From: Anaerolineae bacterium
GTDB taxonomy: Bacteria > Chloroflexota > Anaerolineae > UBA1429
Direction: 5' to 3'
NCBI GenBank assembly: GCA_007118555.1
Contig: SKRJ01000017.1
Location: 1-5,378, forward strand
DNA: 5,378 nt
Position 1 is the stretch's first letter, and every line of letters begins with the position of its first letter. Below are positions 1-5,103 of the stretch, one piece after another. Position numbers and translations under genes: made by a program. Below the pieces are notes generated by a model that worked only from the letters and a program-made list of their open reading frames with translations, was not told the origin of the DNA and did not search any database.

Positions 1-755
1 ACGAGGAGCTGTTTCCCCAGCGCGGAAGCGCCATTGACCAGACGGTGCGCATCAATGGGGTACCGTTCCGCATCATCGGCGTGATGGAGCCCAAGGGCGG
101 TACCGCCTTTAACGATGACGATGACCAGGTGCTCATTCCCCTCACCACGGCACAGACGCGTCTCTTTGGCGGGCGCACCGTGACCGGAGAGTACACCGTC
201 TCCGTGATCTATGCCCGAGCCCTGAGCGACACGCACATGGATCTGGCCCGCGACGAGATCACCCAGCTCTTGCGGCGACGGCACGGCCTCATCTACCGCA
301 ATCAGGAGGACGACTTTTCGGTCCTCACGCAGGACGACATCGCCATGGTGCTGGACGATCTCTTTGCCACGCTGACCGCCTTTCTCGGCCTGGTTGCCAC
401 CGTATCGCTCATGGTCGGTGGCATCGGCATCATGAACATCATGCTCGTCTCGGTCTCCGAGCGCACCCGCGAGGTGGGGATCCGCAAAGCCGTGGGGGCG
501 CGCCGGCAGGACATTCTGCTGCAGTTCCTTGTCGAAGCGGTGCTGATCAGCATGGCGGGCGGGCTGATCGGAACCCTGCTCGGCATCGGCGGTATCCTGG
601 CCATGGCGACCTACGCCGGCCTGATCTACCGCATCTCGTTGGGCACCGTGCTCCTGGCCACCGGCTTTTCGGCCGCCGTCGGCCTGTTCTTTGGCATCTA
701 TCCGGCCAGCCGTGCCGCGCAGTTGGATCCGATCAACGCCTTGCGCTACGAGTAG
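1..755 (+). CDS. MacB/FtsX-family ABC transporter permease, C-terminal part (5' truncated by window edge)
   Basis: This is the transmembrane subunit of a MacB-type (type VII, mechanotransmission) ABC exporter in the inner membrane. The frame is open from base 3, giving 250 visible residues. The GTG at 45 lies inside the gene and is not the start: the preceding codons (EELFPQRGSAIDQT) continue the usual MacB periplasmic-domain pattern leading into RINGVPFRIIGV. The visible order is the end of the periplasmic domain, a first membrane segment at about nt 363-443, then the coupling region ERTREVGIRKAVGA (nt 459-500) that contacts the ATPase in this family, and two further membrane segments (about nt 522-614 and 636-707). 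The protein ends in DPINALRYE followed by TAG, the canonical FtsX-family C-terminus, so this TAG is a genuine stop. The ATPase partner is presumably upstream. The substrate cannot be told: members serve macrolide efflux, lipoprotein or peptide export. Confidence 0.93.
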   Translation, partial: EELFPQRGSAIDQTVRINGVPFRIIGVMEPKGGTAFNDDDDQVLIPLTTAQTRLFGGRTVTGEYTVSVIYARALSDTHMDLARDEITQLLRRRHGLIYRNQEDDFSVLTQDDIAMVLDDLFATLTAFLGLVATVSLMVGGIGIMNIMLVSVSERTREVGIRKAVGARRQDILLQFLVEAVLISMAGGLIGTLLGIGGILAMATYAGLIYRISLGTVLLATGFSAAVGLFFGIYPASRAAQLDPINALRYE

Positions 756-762
756 CCCGAAA

Positions 763-782
763 CAGACGCGGTCACCGGTCTG
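763..782 (+). terminator. Weak hairpin after the permease gene, possible terminator
   Basis: Arms CAGAC (763-767) and GTCTG (778-782) pair, with two further pairs (769-777, 770-776) after a bulged G, around a GTCAC loop. It starts 8 bases after the permease stop and lies in the 114-bp gap before the next gene. There is no following T-run, so it is not a standard intrinsic terminator and may be chance. Confidence 0.2.
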
Positions 783-856
783 CTTGGCACGAACCCGCCC
801 AGCAACCAGAACAGCAGATAGATACGGCCCTCAAGCCAACGTTCTCGAGGACATCC

Positions 857-865
857 AGAGGAGGA
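857..865 (+). promoter_or_regulatory. Ribosome binding site fixing the GTG start at 870
   Basis: AGAGGAGGA lies with its GGAGG core five bases before the GTG at 870. The alternative ATG at 894 would leave this strong site too far away and would clip the start of the first membrane segment, so GTG 870 is preferred. Confidence 0.8.
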
Positions 866-869
866 CGCC

Positions 870-2864
870 GTGCAGCAGCTCAAACGCTGTACCATGATCG
901 GCATCGGAACCCTGTGCGTGGTCTTGGGAGTCATCGGCATCGTCCTGCCCCTGTTGCCCACCACCCCCTTTTTGGTGTTGGCAGCGGCGCTGTATGCGCG
1001 TAGCTCGCCGCGTTTCCATGACTGGCTTTTGAGCCGCAAGCACCTGGGGGAGTATATCCGCGCCTACCAGGAGGGCCGGGGGATGTCCGCGGGCGCCAAG
1101 GCGAGTTCGTTGACCCTCCTGTGGCTCACCCTGGGATCGTCGGCGCTCTTTGCCGTCGAGATCCTGGCCGTGCGCCTGCTCCTGCTGGCCATAGGCCTGG
1201 GCGTCACGACGCACCTGCTCTGGATCCCGACCTATGGGCGGATCGCTCTGCCGGATCGCCTTTGCGCCCCACTGACCCGGCGCCGCTGTACCCTTGCCCT
1301 GGGATCGACCCGGGCCCTGGACGCGACCGTCGTGGGAGGCAAGGCCGCCAGTCTGAGCTGGCTCATGCGAGCCGGGTACCCGGTGCCGGCGGGCTTTGTG
1401 ATCACGCCAGGGGCGCTGGCCGAGCACCTGGCACGCTCGGGTTTCCCGGATGCGCCAGGCTCCCTCGACGATAGCAGTGTTCGTGAGGTGATCCAACGCA
1501 TCGTCCGAGCGCCCCTGCCCGAGGCTGTGGAGCGGCAGATACGGGAGCATTACCAGGCGCTTGGAGGTCCGGTCGCCGTTCGCTCCTCGGCTACCTGCGA
1601 GGATACCGCCTGGGCTTCGTGTGCAGGCCTGCTGCGCACAGAGCTGAACGTCGAGGGCGACAGCGCTCTGCTCCAGGCCGTGCGCCGCTGCTGGACGTCG
1701 CTCTACGAGCCCAGCGTGCGCTCCTATCTGCAGGAGCGGAGCGTGGCGGGAGGTGTGGCGCCCGACCCGCCGACCATGGCGGTCGTGGTACAGCAGATGG
1801 TGTCCCCACGGGCCGCGGGTGTGGCCTTTACGGCGGACCCCACCTCTGGCGCCAGGCATATCGTGGTCGAGTGCGCGCCAGGACTGGGGGACGCTGTGGT
1901 CGGGGGATCGGTCACACCGCAACGCTACGTCCTAGAGCCCGGCGGCGCCCTGCTCCATGGGCCGCCGTCAGAAACCGCGTTGTTGCCCCCCCAGGTGCTG
2001 GCTGCGCTGGCAGAGGCTCTCTGGGACATCGACGAGGCGAGAGACGCGCCACAGGATGTGGAGTGGGCCTGGGATGGCGAGCAGCTCTGGTTCCTGCAAT
2101 GCCGCCCCATCACCACCCTGCACGACAAGCGCGTGTACACCTCCCGTCTGGCCGCCGAGATGTCCCCCGGCATCATCAAGCCCCTTGTATGGTCGGTCAA
2201 CACCTCGCGCGTGCCGGCGGCGTTTGACCGGGCGTTCCTTCTGCTGACGGGCCGCAACGAGCCCGAGTGCTATCGCATGATCACGCTGCTGCACTCGCGC
2301 CTCTACCTGGACATTGGCGTCTTTCGCAGCCTGCTGCAGAGGCTGGGCATGCCGCCCAATCTGATTCGAGGCCTCCTCTATGGACACGGCCCCGGCGAAC
2401 GCGAGCGGCATGGGCCCCGCTTTGGGCCGGGCATGATCCGACAGCTACCGCGCACAACGCGCTTGATGTGGTACGTGACGCGTGCCATGCCGGCCATTGA
2501 GGCCTTTCTCGTGGACCACGAAGCGGCCCTCGCACCGTTGCGCGCCGCGGACCTGGCCTCCTACGAGCCGGACGACCTGCTCGATGCTACGGGCTCGCTG
2601 ATGGAGGCCCATGCCGAGGCCCAGTGGTATACCAAGATCGCCGCTGTGAATCTGCTCCTGCGAAACGCCTTTCTCAAGAGGATCGCCGGTCGCTGTGCGC
2701 CCCAGGTGGACCCGGGCGACCTGCTCTTGGGGCTCAGTGGCGAACGGAGCCTGCAATCGGGCGTCCGGCTGCGTGATCTGAGCCGGACGGCTGCACGGCT
2801 GCCTGAGGACGAGCGCCAGCGCCTGCTCTCCTCAAGTGACGCCGCAATCCGTGACAAGCTGTAG
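870..2864 (+). CDS. DUF454 membrane domain fused to PEP-synthase/dikinase-type ATP-binding domain (N-terminal part of an amber-interrupted enzyme)
   Basis: The product has 664 residues. Residues 1 to about 125 match DUF454 (YbaN-type inner-membrane proteins): hydrophobic segments at about 10-40 and 80-118 and the signatures LPLLPTTPF (26-34) and ARSSPRFHDWLL (43-54). From about 141 to 417 comes the PEP synthase/PPDK ATP-binding domain: VGGKAASL (Lys158), PVPAGFVIT (171-179), VAVRSSATCED with Arg238, FTADPTSG (320-327), VVECAPGLGD (332-341), and DVEWAWDGEQLWFLQCRPIT (396-415) carrying the expected Glu, Gln and Arg. These are the ATP-binding residues of the superfamily. Residues 418-664 (AEMSPGIIKPLVWSV onward) resemble the substrate-binding central domain of rifampin phosphotransferase-like enzymes. 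No ATG, GTG or TTG in a suitable place separates DUF454 from the ATP domain, so the fusion is real. The catalytic histidine domain is missing here and is found in the same frame after the terminal TAG. Such enzymes move phosphate from ATP to a phosphohistidine and then to a substrate; the substrate is unknown. Confidence 0.88.
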   Translation: MQQLKRCTMIGIGTLCVVLGVIGIVLPLLPTTPFLVLAAALYARSSPRFHDWLLSRKHLGEYIRAYQEGRGMSAGAKASSLTLLWLTLGSSALFAVEILAVRLLLLAIGLGVTTHLLWIPTYGRIALPDRLCAPLTRRRCTLALGSTRALDATVVGGKAASLSWLMRAGYPVPAGFVITPGALAEHLARSGFPDAPGSLDDSSVREVIQRIVRAPLPEAVERQIREHYQALGGPVAVRSSATCEDTAWASCAGLLRTELNVEGDSALLQAVRRCWTSLYEPSVRSYLQERSVAGGVAPDPPTMAVVVQQMVSPRAAGVAFTADPTSGARHIVVECAPGLGDAVVGGSVTPQRYVLEPGGALLHGPPSETALLPPQVLAALAEALWDIDEARDAPQDVEWAWDGEQLWFLQCRPITTLHDKRVYTSRLAAEMSPGIIKPLVWSVNTSRVPAAFDRAFLLLTGRNEPECYRMITLLHSRLYLDIGVFRSLLQRLGMPPNLIRGLLYGHGPGERERHGPRFGPGMIRQLPRTTRLMWYVTRAMPAIEAFLVDHEAALAPLRAADLASYEPDDLLDATGSLMEAHAEAQWYTKIAAVNLLLRNAFLKRIAGRCAPQVDPGDLLLGLSGERSLQSGVRLRDLSRTAARLPEDERQRLLSSSDAAIRDKL

Positions 2865-2897
2865 ACGTCGGACACGGGAAGGCATCTTCTGGGCGAA
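2862..2897 (+). other. In-frame amber codon plus 11 bridging codons joining the two halves of the enzyme
   Basis: TAG at 2862-2864 ends the upstream piece, but the same frame stays open through 2865-2897 into the ATG at 2898. The bridge (TSDTGRHLLGE) reads naturally as part of the helix preceding DAYMQEYGF, at the place where relatives have a segment of the type 'x-F-L-x-x-Y-G-H'. No frameshift is needed, since both pieces are in frame 3. Adding 664 + 1 + 11 + 289 gives 965 positions; without DUF454 this is about 825, close to the roughly 870 residues of complete rifampin phosphotransferase-like proteins. A single substitution (for example from GAG, CAG or AAG) would account for the stop. Explanations are a recent nonsense mutation, a sequencing or assembly error, translational readthrough, or a functional two-subunit split. 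Confidence 0.85.
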
Positions 2898-3767
2898 ATG
2901 GATGCCTATATGCAAGAGTATGGGTTCCTCAACAGCAACGGGACCGACTTTTCGCGCACACCCTGGATCGAACAGCCGACGATCATCTGGCGCGCCGTCG
3001 CCAGAGGCATTGGCTCGCTGCCGAAAAGCGCAGATTGGGGCGCGGCAGAGAGACGGGATCGGGCGCAGGAGCGCCTCCTGCGCGGGCAGGGGCCCCTTGT
3101 CCGGGCGATGGTGGACCGCACCCTCGCCAGTACCCGACGCTACCTTGCGCTCAAGGAGCGCTGCAGCCTGCTCATGTCCGAGGACTCGTACCATATGCAC
3201 CGCATCGCTACGCAACTCGGGCAGCACCTGGTCGCCTTGGGCGCCCTCGAGGAGGCCGAGGATGTCTTTTGCCTCGCGCTCGAGGAGATACAGCAACTCT
3301 TTGAGAGCGAGCTGTCGACCGATGAGGCCCGTCACCTGGTGGCGGAGAGAAGAGCGGTGCTGGAGGCCGACGCGTCGATCGAGCCGCCCGAGATCATCTA
3401 TGGCGAGTGGCAGCCCGCATCCCACAGGCCTTCCGCCCCAAAGTACGGCGAGCTGCACGGCATCGGGGCCAGCCCGGGAAGCGCACTGGGCTGCGCCCGC
3501 GTCGTCATGGACCCATCGGCCGTCCCCGTCGATGTAAGATCCACCGACATCCTGATCGTGCCGTTCACGGATGTGGGCTGGATGCCTCTGTTCAGCGGCA
3601 TCGGCGGGATTGTGACCGAGCACGGGGGGCAGCTATCCCATAGCGCCATCGTGGCCCGGGAGTTTGGTGTGCCGGCCGTCATCGGCGTGGAAAGGGCCAC
3701 GCGGCTCATCCGTGATGGCCAAGCCATCCGCATCGATGGGGCGCTCGGCGTCGTTCATCTAACCTAA
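2898..3767 (+). CDS. PEP-utilising enzyme, C-terminal part with phosphohistidine domain
   Basis: The 289-residue piece continues the upstream gene. Residues 1 to about 180 complete the central domain (YGFLNSNGTDFSRTPW at 8-23; a helical region at 70-135 containing LKERCSLLMS and LEEAEDVFCLALEEI). Residues 187-289 form the mobile swivelling domain of PEP-utilising enzymes: HGIGASPGSALGCARVV, then TDILIVPFTDVGWMPLF and GGIVTEHGGQLSHSAIVARE, in which His248 is the expected phospho-acceptor, ending FGVPAVIGVERAT. The ATG at 2898 is nominal. The nearest purine-rich site (GGGAAGG, 2876-2882) is 15 bases away, which is poor compared with the strong, well-spaced sites of the complete genes here. This suggests the piece did not evolve as an independent gene. 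It could still be translated by reinitiation after the TAG 33 bases upstream. Alone it has the phosphohistidine but no ATP site. Confidence 0.85.
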   Translation: MDAYMQEYGFLNSNGTDFSRTPWIEQPTIIWRAVARGIGSLPKSADWGAAERRDRAQERLLRGQGPLVRAMVDRTLASTRRYLALKERCSLLMSEDSYHMHRIATQLGQHLVALGALEEAEDVFCLALEEIQQLFESELSTDEARHLVAERRAVLEADASIEPPEIIYGEWQPASHRPSAPKYGELHGIGASPGSALGCARVVMDPSAVPVDVRSTDILIVPFTDVGWMPLFSGIGGIVTEHGGQLSHSAIVAREFGVPAVIGVERATRLIRDGQAIRIDGALGVVHLT

Positions 3768-3775
3768 GGGGGAAG
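3768..3775 (+). promoter_or_regulatory. Ribosome binding site of the PlsY-like gene
   Basis: GGGGGAAG fills most of the 10-bp gap between the TAA of the enzyme gene and the ATG at 3778. This supports the chosen start and translation from the same mRNA as the upstream gene. Confidence 0.65.
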
Positions 3776-3777
3776 AC

Positions 3778-4482
3778 ATGTGGCAGTACATTGTAGGGGC
3801 GCTCGCCTTGGGCTATCTGTCTGGCTCGCTCTCCTCAGCACGGTTCGTGGCCGCTGTGGCCCGGCAGCCCCAGGCGCTGGACGGCGTTCAAGTCGAGATC
3901 GGCGGCTCCGGCGAGGCCTATCACGTCGAGTGGCACGCGGCGACGACCGTATCTCTCTCCCTGGGCCCCCGCTGGGGGTTCCTGGCCATGGTGCTCGACA
4001 TGGCCAAAGTCGCCCTGCCCACCTATGCCGTGCGGTTGCTGCTCCCGTCCCAGCCCTACTTTTTGCTTACGGCGGCCGCCGGTATGGTAGGCCACATCTG
4101 GCCCGTCTACTTTCGATTTCGAGGCGGCGGCGGCGCCACGGCCATGTACGGCGGCCTGATCGGCATCGATTGGATCGGCCTGTTGGTCACCTTCTTTGGC
4201 GGCATGTTGCTGGGCATCGCGGTGCTGCGCAATGTTATGGTCGCGTACCTGGCGGGGTTCTGGCTGTTGATCCCCTGGCTCTGGATTCGAACCCAGGACC
4301 CGCGCTTTGTGGCGTACGCTGTCTTTGTCAACATTCTGTTCATGGTCGGCCTGATCCCGCAGGTGCGCGAGTATCTGAGGCTGCGGAATCTGGGCATCTT
4401 TGACCAGGAGGCGTGGCTCCGACGCACCGCCATGGGACGCGGAATGCTGCGCGTCGCCAGGCTCTTTGGGACGAAACTCTGA
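3778..4482 (+). CDS. PlsY-family (DUF205) membrane protein, divergent
   Basis: The 234-residue protein has hydrophobic segments at about 4-28, 55-88, 94-112, 128-152 and 155-195, consistent with the multi-pass PlsY fold. PlsY normally transfers acyl groups from acyl-phosphate to glycerol-3-phosphate at the inner membrane. Recognisable family traces are the N-terminal GYLSGSLSSARFVA (12-25), GGSG (42-45), a segment LGPRWGFLAMVLDMAK corresponding to the usual LG...LDxxKG, and GHIWPVYFRFRGGGG (105-119), corresponding to GHxFPVFLxFKGGKG. Key positions have changed: the GSGNPGATN loop reads GSGEAYHVEW, GGKGVAT reads GGGGATA, and the third conserved loop (usually RYxS) reads RNVMVAYL. It also carries a basic C-terminal tail (about 197-234). 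I infer that acyltransferase activity is altered or lost. It starts 10 bp after the dikinase piece, so co-transcription is likely. Family assignment is fairly sure; function is not. Confidence 0.78.
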   Translation: MWQYIVGALALGYLSGSLSSARFVAAVARQPQALDGVQVEIGGSGEAYHVEWHAATTVSLSLGPRWGFLAMVLDMAKVALPTYAVRLLLPSQPYFLLTAAAGMVGHIWPVYFRFRGGGGATAMYGGLIGIDWIGLLVTFFGGMLLGIAVLRNVMVAYLAGFWLLIPWLWIRTQDPRFVAYAVFVNILFMVGLIPQVREYLRLRNLGIFDQEAWLRRTAMGRGMLRVARLFGTKL

Positions 4483-4549
4483 GCCAGAGATGACCTGCTC
4501 TGCAAGACACCGCCCTTGTGCGCTGGAAGGGGAGAGCATGCGGCTCCCA

Positions 4550-4580
4550 ACCGGCCGCGCCGAGCCACGCTGCGGCCGGT
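4550..4580 (+). terminator. GC-rich hairpin, candidate end of the dikinase-PlsY-like transcript
   Basis: The arms ACCGGCCGC (4550-4558) and GCGGCCGGT (4572-4580) are perfect 9-bp complements around a 13-base loop. It lies 67 bases after the TGA of the PlsY-like gene, a plausible place for a transcript end. No T-run follows on the + strand, so it would have to work as a non-canonical terminator, a pause site or an mRNA-stabilising stem. Confidence 0.35.
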
Positions 4581-4807
4581 GCGGTCCGGCAGCTCGAAAC
4601 GTCAGGATGCCAGCGGGTCAGATACGCCCTGCGGCCGATAACGCTTGAGGTATACGCATCGATACTTTGTGGATGCGCTCCTTTGAGCCCCTGTCACCCT
4701 TGACGCGCTGACAAGCAGACGCGTTCATCCCCCTGCGGCGCCGCTCGACGCGCCCCCTGGCCTGGCCACGAGCCCGCCTCACCCAAAGCCAAGAGGAAAG
4801 GAAGATC

Positions 4808-4859
4808 TGCGGAACGGCAGCGGCACTCGCTGCAGGGCATGGCCATTGGGCGTTCCGCA
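4808..4859. repeat. Nested inverted repeat (9-bp outer stem enclosing a 6-bp hairpin)
   Basis: The outer arms TGCGGAACG (4808-4816) and CGTTCCGCA (4851-4859) are perfect complements 34 bases apart. Directly inside the left arm is a second perfect hairpin, GCAGCG (4817-4822) / CGCTGC (4828-4833) with loop GCACT, so the two helices could stack. The remaining inner segment includes the palindrome ATGGCCAT (4839-4846). The element ends 64 bases before the start codon of the ribbon-helix-helix gene. It may be a structured mRNA leader, a regulator-binding site, or a terminator for - strand transcription (the - strand exit is pyrimidine-rich, ATCTTCCTTTCCTCTT). Confidence 0.55.
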
Positions 4860-4912
4860 CGGCGAGGCCCCCATCGTCCTAGAGATACGCGAACCAGCCT
4901 CTGACACCCCTT

Positions 4913-4919
4913 GAGGAGG
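4913..4919 (+). promoter_or_regulatory. Ribosome binding site of the ribbon-helix-helix gene
   Basis: GAGGAGG ends four bases before the ATG at 4924. It is one of the strongest Shine-Dalgarno matches in the window and is the main reason to accept the short gene that follows. Confidence 0.75.
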
Positions 4920-4923
4920 TCTC

Positions 4924-5103
4924 ATGGCCCACGAACTCTTGGGCGTGCGCTTGCCCCGCTCTACGGCGCATCAGATCGATCGGCTCCATGACCATCTGAG
5001 CGTCACCAGGGCCCAGCTCGTGGTCCTGGCCATCAATTGCAGGATGGGTGCACCCAACCGCGGCGCGTTCCCATTCGACGCGAGTGCGGAGACCAAAGAG
5101 TAA
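4924..5103 (+). CDS. Small ribbon-helix-helix-like DNA-binding protein (59 residues)
   Basis: This gene encodes 59 residues and ends in TAA. The sequence fits the CopG/Arc/MetJ-type ribbon-helix-helix pattern: a short beta strand LLGVRLPRS (5-13) with the basic residue expected to enter the DNA major groove, a first helix TAHQIDRLHDHL (14-25), a turn SVT with the typical R-x-x-L-V helix start, and a second helix TRAQLVVLAINC (28-39). A loose tail (40-59) follows. Such proteins act as dimers and often repress their own operon or serve as antitoxins. A near-perfect ribosome binding site four bases upstream supports the start. No recognisable toxin gene follows in the visible sequence. A - strand frame (5328-4879) overlaps the gene in antisense, but its overlapping part looks spurious. 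The fold assignment is by pattern only. Confidence 0.68.
   Translation: MAHELLGVRLPRSTAHQIDRLHDHLSVTRAQLVVLAINCRMGAPNRGAFPFDASAETKE

Larger units (their letters stand above)
4483..4923 (+). other. 441-bp intergenic stretch without a convincing gene
   Basis: Open frames here (for example 4400-4648 + and 4618-4860 -) have no recognisable domain or good start site and look like GC-rich noise. What the stretch does hold is a GC-rich hairpin at 4550-4580, a short inverted repeat TGTCA/TGACA (4692-4696 and 4709-4713), and a nested inverted repeat at 4808-4859 in the leader of the downstream regulator. A TTGACG hexamer at 4700-4705 resembles a -35 box but has no good -10 at 16-18 bp, so I do not call a promoter. 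Confidence 0.6.

Noticed and set aside
831..1922. Long - strand open frame of 363 codons antisense to the dikinase gene
   Set aside because: It has no recognisable domain and is the usual shadow frame in GC-rich DNA. The + strand carries unmistakable DUF454 and PEP-utiliser motifs.
753..2864. TAG reassigned to an amino acid (amber recoding) across the genome, prompted by the in-frame TAG in the dikinase
   Set aside because: The permease gene ends with TAG exactly after the canonical DPINALRYE terminus, and a strong ribosome site plus GTG marks a fresh start downstream. Reading through 753 and 819 would fuse a permease to the dikinase, which is not credible.
870..3767. Naming the enzyme as phosphoenolpyruvate synthase (ppsA) or rifampin phosphotransferase (rph)
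   Set aside because: The domain order fits the superfamily, but the central substrate-binding region cannot be matched to PEP/pyruvate or rifamycin by eye. No PEP-synthase C-terminal TIM-barrel domain follows the histidine domain, so a gene symbol would be unsupported.
4280..4300. tRNA T-arm-like sequence on the - strand (GGGTTCGAATCC)
   Set aside because: It lies inside the PlsY-like gene (coding WIRTQ). The flanking bases do not complete a five-pair T-stem, and no acceptor or anticodon arms are found around it.
3835..4539. Long - strand frame (234 codons) antisense to the PlsY-like gene
   Set aside because: Its composition is polar and rich in Q, H and D with no motif, while the + strand frame encodes a coherent membrane protein with PlsY landmarks and a good ribosome site.
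4700..4728. Sigma-70-type promoter with TTGACG as the -35 box
   Set aside because: The hexamers 16-18 bp downstream (around GTTCAT) do not resemble a -10 box.
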